Notes under the pieces: model-generated
Databases searched by the model: none
Told to the model about the DNA's origin: nothing
The model's input: the letters and a program-made list of their open reading frames with translations, nothing else
Assembly: GCA_023301395.1 (NCBI GenBank)
Contig: JALZUY010000228.1
Coordinates: 1-10,636, forward strand
DNA: 10,636 bases
DNA from: Nonlabens sp.
Lineage (GTDB): Bacteria > Bacteroidota > Bacteroidia > Flavobacteriales > Flavobacteriaceae
Direction of reading: 5' to 3'
Made by a program: the position numbers and the translations under genes
Shown: positions 1 to 6,094 of the stretch, in pieces
Layout of the letters: each line of letters opens with the position of its first letter
Position numbering within the stretch: position 1 is the stretch's first letter

Positions 1-78
1 GATATGGAAATACAACCAGATTTATATACAGCTTGGTTTAAGATTATATTTGATAAATATTACAATCACATTTCATGA
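1..78 (+). CDS. idi: Isopentenyl-diphosphate delta-isomerase, C-terminal end only
   Basis: Only the last 25 codons and the TGA stop (76-78) are inside the window; the 5' part lies upstream. The peptide contains the stretch PDLYTAWFKIIFDKYYNHI, which resembles the C-terminal helix of type I isopentenyl-diphosphate isomerases of Bacteroidota (a Nudix-fold enzyme interconverting IPP and DMAPP in isoprenoid synthesis). None of the catalytic residues is visible, so the call rests on this tail alone. The stop overlaps the start of the next gene as ATGA, which suggests translational coupling and one operon. I recall idi next to a pterin synthase gene in other flavobacteria, which supports the call but was not checked. 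Confidence 0.6.
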   Translation, partial: DMEIQPDLYTAWFKIIFDKYYNHIS

Positions 79-485
79 GACTAACAGTATATCGTAAAGC
101 GCATTTCAATGCAGCCCATAGACTACATAAGTCGGAATGGAGTGATGAAAAAAATGTCGCCATTTTTGGTAAATGTAATAATCCCAATTATCATGGACAT
201 AACTATGATCTTGAAGTAGGAGTTACTGGTGAAGTAGATCCAGAAACTGGATACCTCATCGATTTAAAAATACTTAAAGACGTTATCAAGTCTGAGGTGG
301 AAAATGCTTTTGATCATAAAAATCTTAATGTTGAAGTGCCTGAATTTGCTGCTTTAAATCCTACCGCAGAGAATATTGCATTTGTTATTTACAATAAGAT
401 TAAAGCAAAACTGGATGTTAAATACGATATCGAGATCAAGCTTTATGAAACTGAACGTAACTTTGTAGTCTATAAAGGAGAATAA
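75..485 (+). CDS. 6-pyruvoyl-tetrahydropterin synthase (PTPS-II type)
   Basis: This 136-residue protein has the T-fold 6-pyruvoyltetrahydropterin synthase signature. His15 (in FNAAHRL), His40 and His42 (in YHGHNY) are the expected zinc ligands. Cys34, Asp80 and His81 (FDHKNLN) are the expected catalytic residues, and Glu125 (LYETERN) is the likely pterin anchor. The spacing is Cys-x5-His-Gly-His, which fits the PTPS-II class that makes 6-pyruvoyltetrahydropterin from dihydroneopterin triphosphate. QueD, the queuosine-pathway homologue, typically has Cys-x3-His-Gly-His. The GKCNNPN segment and the VVYKGE ending also resemble animal PTPS. It is cytosolic. The start overlaps the idi stop (ATGA) and the stop overlaps the next start (TAATG), so all three genes are probably co-translated. 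Some QueD-like side activity is possible. Confidence 0.85.
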   Translation: MRLTVYRKAHFNAAHRLHKSEWSDEKNVAIFGKCNNPNYHGHNYDLEVGVTGEVDPETGYLIDLKILKDVIKSEVENAFDHKNLNVEVPEFAALNPTAENIAFVIYNKIKAKLDVKYDIEIKLYETERNFVVYKGE

Positions 486-1456
486 TGCAATTGTATCCAC
501 TTAGTTTTAAACCTATCCTCAAAGATAAAATTTGGGGTGGCGATGAACTCAATAAACTCAAGAATGTGAATCCGGCGATTCCACAGTTAGGAGAAAGTTG
601 GGAAATATCCGTTGTTGAGAATGATGTGAGTATCATAGAAAATGGTGTTTATAAAGATCTAGATCTTAATGAACTTATCATAAAATTCCCAATAGAATTA
701 TTGGGAGAAAAAGTGATTCAACTTCACGGTAATAAATTCCCTTTACTAATTAAATATATCAATGCGGCCCAGGATTTATCAATACAAGTCCATCCAGATG
801 ATGCTGTTGCCATTAAAAAACACAACAGTTTTGGTAAAACAGAGATGTGGTATATCATGGATGCTGTGCCCAATTCTAGATTGATTATAGGGTTTAAAGA
901 GAATTGTAATAAAGAGGCTTTCGCGAAAGCGATATCTCAAAATACCGTACTGGAATTATTCAATGAAATAGAAGTTGAAACAGGTGACACATTCTTCATA
1001 AAACCGGGATTAATTCACGCCATAGGAGCAGGGATTACACTTGCCGAAATCCAACAATCTAGTGATATTACTTATCGAGTTTATGACTTTGATAGAAAAG
1101 ACAGTAAAGGAAATACTCGGGAACTTCATGTACAAGACTCCATTGAAGTAAGCGATTATAAAAAGTCCACAAATCATGTTATTAATTATAGTCCAGATAA
1201 ACCTGGTTCTCAAAACTTAGCAACAAATCAATATTTTGTAACTGATTATCTTCACTTTAAAGGCTGTAAAAGAATTACAGTTAAAGAACATGGCAGTTTT
1301 ATGGTAATTATGAATGTAGGCGACCCATGTAAAGTTATTTGCAATGGGGTTTCTCAAAATTTAAACACCGCACAAAGCATACTTATACCGGCAGCGATTT
1401 CTTATGTGCTTTTAAAAGCAAGTAATGATGCAAAATTACTAAGCGTTCATCTCTAG
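485..1456 (+). CDS. manA: Mannose-6-phosphate isomerase, class I
   Basis: The 323-residue product is the length of the short bacterial type I phosphomannose isomerase. The enzyme interconverts mannose 6-phosphate and fructose 6-phosphate in the cytosol and feeds GDP-sugar synthesis. A cupin metal site is visible: QVHPDD at residues 101-106 (Gln101, His103), Glu120 in KTEMWY, and His178 in GLIHAIGAG. YRVYDFDR at 197-204 carries the conserved active-site Arg region. The N-terminal LSFKPILKDKIWGG is typical of the family. The start shares one base with the upstream stop. Residues 145-149 (AFAKA) are encoded by one of the three palindrome copies at 917-930. They sit in a linker-like helix between domains, where an insert would be tolerated. 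Confidence 0.92.
   Translation: MQLYPLSFKPILKDKIWGGDELNKLKNVNPAIPQLGESWEISVVENDVSIIENGVYKDLDLNELIIKFPIELLGEKVIQLHGNKFPLLIKYINAAQDLSIQVHPDDAVAIKKHNSFGKTEMWYIMDAVPNSRLIIGFKENCNKEAFAKAISQNTVLELFNEIEVETGDTFFIKPGLIHAIGAGITLAEIQQSSDITYRVYDFDRKDSKGNTRELHVQDSIEVSDYKKSTNHVINYSPDKPGSQNLATNQYFVTDYLHFKGCKRITVKEHGSFMVIMNVGDPCKVICNGVSQNLNTAQSILIPAAISYVLLKASNDAKLLSVHL
917..930. repeat. Copy 1 of perfect palindrome GCTTTCGCGAAAGC
   Basis: A 14-base perfect palindrome inside manA, followed by G so that codons 145-149 read GCT TTC GCG AAA GCG (Ala-Phe-Ala-Lys-Ala). Identical copies occur at 5933-5946 and 10368-10381. It is more GC-rich than the surrounding gene. Confidence 0.9.
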
Positions 1457-1471
1457 CGTTTAATTTTGATG

Positions 1472-1479
1472 TATTTTTG
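1472..1479 (+). promoter_or_regulatory. Candidate Bacteroidota -7 box (TATTTTTG)
   Basis: TATTTTTG matches the Bacteroidota -7 consensus TAnnTTTG exactly and lies 16 bases before the ATG at 1496, in the 39-base gap after manA. I see no convincing TTG at the -33 position. It suggests that the small downstream gene can be transcribed separately from the idi-PTPS-manA operon. Confidence 0.45.
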
Positions 1480-1495
1480 CGCAAAATAATTTACA

Positions 1496-1762
1496 ATGGC
1501 AAGTATTAGAAACCTTAAACAAGATATCAACTACGTACTAGGAGATATTATAGAAGCAGCATTATTATATCAAGCAGCAAGCCCAGAATCAGACGCAAAA
1601 GCATCTGAGGCAATCGTTGATGATAGTATTAAAGTATTTGACGAGTTAATCGCAAAGGTAAACGACAAATCTGTTGAGAATCGCAAAGCAAATTTAAAAA
1701 GCGTGCGTACAGATTTACAAACTAAAGGTGGTGAACTTATTGCTCGTATCAATAAGTTATAA
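1496..1762 (+). CDS. Small conserved-looking helical protein, function unknown
   Basis: This 88-residue protein has no signal peptide, membrane segment or cysteine. It is rich in Ala, Asp, Glu and Lys and reads as two or three amphipathic helices: about 3-25 (RNLKQDINYVLGDIIEAALL), 34-58 and 60-86. That pattern is consistent with a small helical bundle or coiled-coil partner. I do not recognise a named family; I have an impression of similar short proteins in other Flavobacteriia but could not check. The case for a real gene is the clean start, a -7 box 16 bases upstream, position directly behind manA on the same strand, and a coherent composition. Its last codon and stop overlap the stop of the opposing lipoprotein gene by 6 bases (TTATAA). 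Confidence 0.75.
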   Translation: MASIRNLKQDINYVLGDIIEAALLYQAASPESDAKASEAIVDDSIKVFDELIAKVNDKSVENRKANLKSVRTDLQTKGGELIARINKL

Positions 1763-2473
1763 ATTCCCTTTACTTTCTATTATAAATCCAGACAGTTGTT
1801 TTCCATAACGACTGCTCTGGATTTTTTTTGGCATCATGTTATAAGCACTATCTAGAAAAACTGGATTTGCTTCAAAGCCTTCTTTCATAAGTACAAATGG
1901 CGCTACTTCTTTGTCATTGTGCAACATTGCAAAGTTTAATACATAGCCTACCTTTCTTTTTAAATGCTTATTGATGTCATTTGATAATTTATCAATAGAA
2001 TCTTGACTTCTTACTTCGGTCTTGCTTAAAATTAAACTGCGTTTAAATAATTCAGTATAACGTGCAGATAGTTGCTTGTTTACAGCATTAAACTCATTGA
2101 ATAGCTTTTGATTTGTTGAACCGTTGATTATTGCTTCATTTTCAAAACTCTCAAGTGATGTGTTGATAGTTATAATCGTATCCTCTGCAAAAAAGGCAAT
2201 TCTATCGTCATATACATTTTTATCCTTTTTGTCTAGATAGAGATACATGAGTTGCGGTTCGTCTATAGATGCGCTCATTTGAAAAGGTTGTTCTCCATCT
2301 ACAATTACTGAATCTATGTTTACTAGAATGGTATCCTGTAATTGCTGTAAATATAGTGTACCTATTTTAAGGCCATCTACGGTACCGTTAACAATCATGT
2401 TGTCTCCATCATTATTATCATTACAAGATGATAAAATAAATAAAGTGAGAATGGCTATAAATAAGTTTTTCAT
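1757..2473 (-). CDS. DUF4369-type lipoprotein without thioredoxin domain
   Basis: The product is 238 residues from the ATG at 2473-2471. A longer reading frame to 2533 would put a charged 20-residue tail before the signal peptide and run into the neighbouring gene, so I reject it. Residues 1-17 (MKNLFIAILTLFILSSC) form a lipoprotein signal with lipobox LSSC and Cys17 as the acylation site. The acidic stretch just behind it (NDNNDGDN) resembles the Bacteroidota lipoprotein export signal, suggesting display at the outer membrane. Residues about 26-110 (VNGTVDGLKIGTLYLQ, then SVIVDGEQPFQM) look like DUF4369, which usually precedes a thioredoxin/AhpC domain. Here the rest is charged and helical, with no CxxC, so no redox role is evident. 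It is probably the last gene of a minus-strand group behind DUF819. Confidence 0.78.
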   Translation of the reverse strand: MKNLFIAILTLFILSSCNDNNDGDNMIVNGTVDGLKIGTLYLQQLQDTILVNIDSVIVDGEQPFQMSASIDEPQLMYLYLDKKDKNVYDDRIAFFAEDTIITINTSLESFENEAIINGSTNQKLFNEFNAVNKQLSARYTELFKRSLILSKTEVRSQDSIDKLSNDINKHLKRKVGYVLNFAMLHNDKEVAPFVLMKEGFEANPVFLDSAYNMMPKKIQSSRYGKQLSGFIIESKGNL

Positions 2474-2491
2474 GAGCTTTTTATTGGGCTG

Positions 2492-2499
2492 CAAATATG
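2492..2499 (-). promoter_or_regulatory. Weak candidate -7 box for the DUF4369 lipoprotein gene
   Basis: On the minus strand the sequence reads CATATTTG followed by C, one mismatch from TAnnTTTG, 18 bases before the ATG at 2473. There is no clear -33 TTG. It is a weak call; the gene could equally be read from the DUF819 transcript, whose stop is 46 bases upstream. Confidence 0.3.
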
Positions 2500-2519
2500 A
2501 TATATAAGTTTTAAATATT

Positions 2520-3848
2520 CTAAGAAGTAGCAACCATTTGCATCAAAACTGTACAAGCAATCGCACCTATAGTTCCTACTACGTATCCAAACACGGCTAG
2601 TAATACTCCTACACTGGTTAATGATGGGTGAAACTCTGCCGCTACAATAGGTGCACTTGCCGCGCCACCTACATTTGCTTGAGAACCTACTGCGAGGAAA
2701 AAGTATGGAGCTTTAATAAGCTTAGCTATAAGAATCAATAACCCTGCATGGATGGACATCCATACGATTCCTACTACAATCAGCCATGGGTTTTCAACGA
2801 TTTGAGTTAAATCCATTTTCATTCCTATCGTTGCAACCAGAACATAAATGAAAATACTACCTATACTGCTGGCACCAGTTCCTTCATAACTTTTTGCTGG
2901 CGTAAAGGATAGAACTATTCCTATTAAAGTAGCAATGGATATCATCCAGAAAAATTGACTGGTTAAAAAACTTAAATAGATATTCTTTGCAACATCATCT
3001 ATACTACCCATAAGGTCTGATAAGTAGTTAGCGCCAAAATGCGCAATTGCAACAGCGCCAAATCCTATTCCTAACATCACCATTGTGTCTGTGAAAGTAG
3101 CTTCTCGTTTTACACTAGCTGTATAGTCAGAAACTCGTTTTTTAAGATCCTCGATAGCTTGACTATCTGCACCAAACCAGCGATCGATCTTTGCGGCTTT
3201 CCCTATCCCAAAAAGTAGAATTCCCATCCACAAGTTTGCAACTACTATATCTACCAGTACCATTCCGCCGTACTTAGCTTGATTGAATTCATATACTTCT
3301 AGCATGGCAGTTTGATTTGCGCCGCCACCTATCCAGCTTCCAGCAAGAGTTGAAAGGCCACGCCATACAGCATTAAAGCCTTCTCCACCTACAGTTTCAG
3401 GAGAAAAAGAGCCAACGATTAAAATAGCAATAGGTCCACCTATAATAATACCTACAGTTCCTGTTAAAAACATGATTAGTGCTTTGGGACCTAGATTGAA
3501 AACTGCTTTTAAGTCTATGGAAAGGGTCATTAAAACTAGTGCGGCTGGCAGCAGGTATCTCGAGGCCATATAGTAAAGTGATGAGCTGTTTTCAGTAACT
3601 GCTCCATCTTTTGCTATCGTCGTCCACTCTGGGGCAATAATTCCTATAGAACTCAGTATAGATGGTAATAAGTAACACATTAAAAGTGCTGGTACAATCT
3701 TATAGAATTTAGACCAGAAACCATCTTTCAATGAAGATGAATAAAACACTAAGGCTAGACACATCATTAGAAGTCCAAAAACTATCGTGTCTTTTGTAAT
3801 GAATGGAGTAGTGTCCATGATTTCTTTTGTTACCTCTTGAAAATTCAT
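2520..3848 (-). CDS. DUF819 family integral membrane protein
   Basis: The 442-residue protein is very hydrophobic, with about 10-12 membrane segments, and belongs by recognisable motifs to DUF819 (YjcL-like), a family thought to be transporters of unknown substrate. Diagnostic stretches are SRYLLPAALVLMTLSIDL near 96-113, STLAGSWIGGGANQTAML near 166-182, and a Gly/Ala-rich VGSQANVGGAASAP at 387-400, arranged as two similar halves. A soluble loop with many charges lies around residues 215-245. Two starts are possible: ATG at 3848 and ATG at 3818 (MDTTPFITKD). The second fits my memory of family N-termini better; the first begins inside a perfect inverted repeat. It lies 83 bases after the hydrolase-fold gene and 46 before the lipoprotein gene, all on the minus strand. 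Confidence 0.82.
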   Translation of the reverse strand: MNFQEVTKEIMDTTPFITKDTIVFGLLMMCLALVFYSSSLKDGFWSKFYKIVPALLMCYLLPSILSSIGIIAPEWTTIAKDGAVTENSSSLYYMASRYLLPAALVLMTLSIDLKAVFNLGPKALIMFLTGTVGIIIGGPIAILIVGSFSPETVGGEGFNAVWRGLSTLAGSWIGGGANQTAMLEVYEFNQAKYGGMVLVDIVVANLWMGILLFGIGKAAKIDRWFGADSQAIEDLKKRVSDYTASVKREATFTDTMVMLGIGFGAVAIAHFGANYLSDLMGSIDDVAKNIYLSFLTSQFFWMISIATLIGIVLSFTPAKSYEGTGASSIGSIFIYVLVATIGMKMDLTQIVENPWLIVVGIVWMSIHAGLLILIAKLIKAPYFFLAVGSQANVGGAASAPIVAAEFHPSLTSVGVLLAVFGYVVGTIGAIACTVLMQMVATS

Positions 3849-3886
3849 AAAATCGTATTTTGAATGATTGCAAAATACGATTTTAT
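3847..3886. repeat. Perfect 16-bp inverted repeat at the DUF819 start
   Basis: The left arm 3847-3862 (ATAAAATCGTATTTTG) and right arm 3871-3886 (CAAAATACGATTTTAT) are perfect reverse complements around an 8-base loop. On the minus-strand transcript the hairpin would end in the ATG at 3848. It is AT-rich and is not followed by a U tract, so a terminator is less likely than an operator or a hairpin occluding the start. Each arm holds the half-site AATCGTAT, also present as an inverted pair at 7199-7241. Confidence 0.7.
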
Positions 3887-3931
3887 AAGAAGTGAAAACG
3901 GTGCTTTTTTATCTTTTAAGCGCAATGAAAG

Positions 3932-4882
3932 TTATGGGTTAACAAACTTCACTATAAGTTCCAGTAATCTATTATTTAAGGGAAAGTTAGGATTGATATA
4001 AGTTTTAGAGGCTTCAATTTCATCATCACCTACAGTTTTGAGTACGTGATTCATGTTTTTAATAATCTCTAGTGTGGCAGTAGGAACAGCGTCTTTTAAA
4101 AGTTGCGCTTCGGTAGCATTCATCTGGCGATTTTTTGTACCGTTGATAATAAGTATAGGAGTTTTAAGTTTTTTAAGTTCGGTTGCAGGGTTGTATTGCA
4201 TCCATGATTTCATAAATGGTTGCACTTGTGGACCTATGATTACATAAAGATCACGCTCGATTTCGTAAACAAGTTCTTCTGAATCTTTTACTTTTTTAAA
4301 GGTTGCAGCAGCGACTTTATCAAGTCCTGGTTGTTGTTGTGATATTTGTTGAACTATAACTGCATCTATAGATTGTCCAGCACCATTGATTGAGATAAAT
4401 CCATCTATGTTACTATCTGCAACAAGTATTCCTACTAGAGAACCTTGTCCATGACCAGCGATGTAGATCTTAGAAAAGCGAGCATCATTTTTTAAAGTAT
4501 TTACAGTCTCTTTTGCATCTATTATAAAATCGCTAAAAAGCGTGTTTTCACTAGACTTGCGATTTTTCATTTGAGTAAAAATGCGCTTATCATATCTATA
4601 AGTGGCGATTCCATTTTTAAGAAGAGAATCTGCCAGTTGTAGGTAAACGTTACTTCTCGTTCTAGGTTCATTACCATTGCGGTCTATGGCTCCTTGATCA
4701 CCTATAATGATTACTAGTGGAACTTTATCAAATGTCTCTGGAGTGAGCAGTGTTCCTTGAATATCATCATTAATATTTAGAATTGTAGGGTCTATCTCTC
4801 CAGCTTTATTGCCTTTTTTAAATATAGATTGAGAAAACCCTAAGAATGGAAGTATGGCGATTATTAATAGAATCTTTTTCAT
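3932..4882 (-). CDS. Secreted alpha/beta-hydrolase-fold protein, probably catalytically dead
   Basis: The 316-residue protein begins with a Sec signal (MKKILLIIAILPFLGFSQS), so it acts in the periplasm or outside. The body follows a hydrolase family whose members usually read GSGPTDRNGN, then RYDKRG, then GHSxGS, then GTxD, then NH near the C-terminus. Here these are DQGAIDRNGN (62-71), RYDKRIF (96-102), GHGQGS (143-148), GTKN (248-251) and MNHVLK (277-282). The nucleophile Ser is Gly145 and the usual acid Asp is Asn251; only His279 remains. The codons GGA and AAT are clear in the DNA and the frame is intact, so this looks like a pseudoenzyme or binding protein, not decay. Two 14-base imperfect direct repeats lie just upstream. 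Substrate or partner is unknown. Confidence 0.8.
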   Translation of the reverse strand: MKKILLIIAILPFLGFSQSIFKKGNKAGEIDPTILNINDDIQGTLLTPETFDKVPLVIIIGDQGAIDRNGNEPRTRSNVYLQLADSLLKNGIATYRYDKRIFTQMKNRKSSENTLFSDFIIDAKETVNTLKNDARFSKIYIAGHGQGSLVGILVADSNIDGFISINGAGQSIDAVIVQQISQQQPGLDKVAAATFKKVKDSEELVYEIERDLYVIIGPQVQPFMKSWMQYNPATELKKLKTPILIINGTKNRQMNATEAQLLKDAVPTATLEIIKNMNHVLKTVGDDEIEASKTYINPNFPLNNRLLELIVKFVNP

Positions 4883-4905
4883 AGTAACTGTAGCTTTTTA
4901 AAAAG

Positions 4906-4938
4906 GCTCAAACTTTTAAATGAAGTTCAAACCTTTAA
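4906..4938. repeat. Pair of imperfect 14-base direct repeats upstream of the hydrolase-fold gene
   Basis: GCTCAAACTTTTAA at 4906-4919 and GTTCAAACCTTTAA at 4925-4938 match at 12 of 14 positions with a 19-base offset, 24-56 bases before the ATG of the minus-strand gene at 4882. They could be regulator sites or simple AT-rich similarity. Confidence 0.4.
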
Positions 4939-4996
4939 GGCAAATCCTGTGCCTAATGTAGTGATAAGTAAACTTATTTCATTTATTCTTAAACGT

Positions 4997-5026
4997 AAAA
5001 AGAGCAGACTATAGTTTGCTCTTTTT
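4997..5026 (-). terminator. Hairpin terminator behind the TIGR03643 gene
   Basis: AAAAAGAGCA at 4997-5006 pairs perfectly with TGCTCTTTTT at 5017-5026, with further G-U-tolerant pairing inward. Read on the minus strand the stem ends in a T5 run, 21 bases after the stop at 5047. The A and T tracts on both sides could make it work in either direction, but only minus-strand genes flank it. Confidence 0.75.
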
Positions 5027-5046
5027 AAAATTATATAAGTAGAGAT

Positions 5047-5343
5047 TTATCTTTTTGAAACCTTGTTTCCAGAAATATGGCGCTGTCTCGAGCAGCGGAA
5101 ACGGTCCATCTCTGGATCACGCTGTGCGACGTGTTTAGTAGAACGACCTTGCACGCGCTGTCTCCACATACGGAAACTGCTTTCCTTCATCTGGTTGCGC
5201 ATGATTTTAATTACTTGACTTTCTGTAACACCAAACTGGATTTCTATCGCATCAAAAGGTGTGCGATCTTCCCAACCCATTTCTATGATGCGATCTATGG
5301 AACGTTCATCTAAGTTGTCTAAAATGTCTTTTGCTCTTGCCAT
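5047..5343 (-). CDS. TIGR03643 family protein, helix-turn-helix-like
   Basis: The 98-residue basic protein matches the pattern I know for TIGR03643: SIDRIIEMGWEDRTPFDAIE (15-34), then QFGVTESQVIKIMRNQMK (36-53), then SSFRMWRQRVQGRSTKH (55-71). The middle part looks like a helix-turn-helix, and the Arg/Lys-rich C-terminal part suggests nucleic acid contact. No catalytic role is established. Family members are often encoded near photolyase/cryptochrome genes; here the gene follows an alkB-like repair gene by 72 bases on the same strand. The C-terminal 27 residues (RDPEMDRFRCSRQRHISGNKVSKR region) extend beyond the conserved core. The start at 5343 gives the usual family N-terminus, and a terminator closes the gene. 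Confidence 0.82.
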   Translation of the reverse strand: MARAKDILDNLDERSIDRIIEMGWEDRTPFDAIEIQFGVTESQVIKIMRNQMKESSFRMWRQRVQGRSTKHVAQRDPEMDRFRCSRQRHISGNKVSKR

Positions 5344-5397
5344 AATAAAATAGTCGTAATACCTCTTATAAATTTACGATCTCAACTCAAAAAAAAA

Positions 5398-5428
5398 CGT
5401 TAATACTTCTCTAAACTATGGTTTAACG
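5398..5428 (-). terminator. Possible weak terminator behind the alkB-like gene
   Basis: Minus-strand arms CGTTAA (5428-5423) and TTAACG (5403-5398) form a 6-bp stem with a 19-base loop, followed directly by nine T residues (5397-5389). The first arm lies in the last codons of the AlkB-like gene. The stem is short, so the call rests mainly on the T tract. Confidence 0.4.
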
Positions 5429-6021
5429 ATTTCTCTAAAAGTAAGGTTAATGCGTTCATTAATCGTTCTCTTTGTTTTGGCAATTTGATGTTTATAAGTA
5501 TGTTGCGTGGATCCAGCCATTATTAATAAACTGCCGTGCTCGAGTAAAAACTTGTAACGCCAGTCCTTATTTGAGTTATGTTTTAAGTGGAAAAATCGTT
5601 CTTGTCCTAAGCTTATGGAAGCGATTATGGGATTAGTGCCCAGCTCTTTTTCATTATCTGCATGCCAGCCGTTTGAGTCCTGACCGTTGCGATAGCGGTT
5701 TACTAAACATACATTAAAGGTTGCTCCTGCGGCTTTTTCTACGTCTTCTTTTATGGCTTGCAAGGTCGCAGTCCACGGCAGTGCATTATAAATGATGTTG
5801 CTGTAACCGTAGATTATTCCTGCGTCGCCATATAATTGCGTGAGTCTTGGTTCATTGTGTTCTTTCCCAAAAACAGTAATCTTGTTTTGCCGCCATGGTG
5901 TTTCTTTGAGCAGTTTGGATTGTAACTGTTCCGCTTTCGCGAAAGCGTAAAAACCACCATCATACTGCACTTGAGCATCTGGGATTTCAAGAAAATCTGT
6001 TGGGAACAAGTTGTCGCTCAT
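5416..6021 (-). CDS. AlkB-like 2-oxoglutarate/Fe(II) dioxygenase
   Basis: From the ATG at 6021 the product is 201 residues, normal for AlkB/ALKBH2-like enzymes that oxidatively remove alkyl groups from DNA or RNA bases. The core is visible: NRYRNGQDSNGWHADNE with 2-oxoglutarate contact Asn108/Tyr110 and iron ligands His120 and Asp122, the distal ligand His178 in YKHQIAKTKR, and Arg190 and Arg196 in RINLTFR, which bind 2-oxoglutarate. EPRLTQLYGD (57-66) resembles the substrate loop of ALKBH2/3 types. An in-frame extension to 6150 is rejected because it would run over the divergent fabH start; ATG at 6024 is an equal alternative. Residues 26-30 (AFAKA) come from palindrome copy 2. The neighbouring minus-strand TIGR03643 gene may share a repair role. 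Confidence 0.88.
   Translation of the reverse strand: MSDNLFPTDFLEIPDAQVQYDGGFYAFAKAEQLQSKLLKETPWRQNKITVFGKEHNEPRLTQLYGDAGIIYGYSNIIYNALPWTATLQAIKEDVEKAAGATFNVCLVNRYRNGQDSNGWHADNEKELGTNPIIASISLGQERFFHLKHNSNKDWRYKFLLEHGSLLIMAGSTQHTYKHQIAKTKRTINERINLTFREIVKP
5933..5946. repeat. Copy 2 of perfect palindrome GCTTTCGCGAAAGC
   Basis: Inside the AlkB-like gene, extended to a 16-base perfect palindrome at 5932-5947. On the coding (minus) strand it is read GCT TTC GCG AAA GCG, codons 26-30, again Ala-Phe-Ala-Lys-Ala. Confidence 0.9.
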
Positions 6022-6082
6022 CATGAAAATTAAGAAAACTGCTAGATAAATAGAGACTCTAGTTATTATCTTGCAATGAACA

Positions 6083-6090
6083 CAAAGATA
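6083..6090 (-). promoter_or_regulatory. Candidate -7 box for the AlkB-like gene
   Basis: The minus strand reads TATCTTTG, an exact TAnnTTTG match, in the 73-base divergent gap, 62 bases before the ATG at 6021. No matching -33 TTG was found. I see no equally good plus-strand box for fabH. Confidence 0.4.
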
Positions 6091-6094
6091 AAAT

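Noticed and set aside
2474..2533. Longer start for the DUF4369 lipoprotein
   Set aside because: It would place about 20 extra residues before a clear lipoprotein signal and overlap the end of the DUF819 gene.
4053..5313. Plus-strand open frames opposite the hydrolase-fold and TIGR03643 genes
   Set aside because: They are antisense shadows of well-supported genes with no recognisable protein features.
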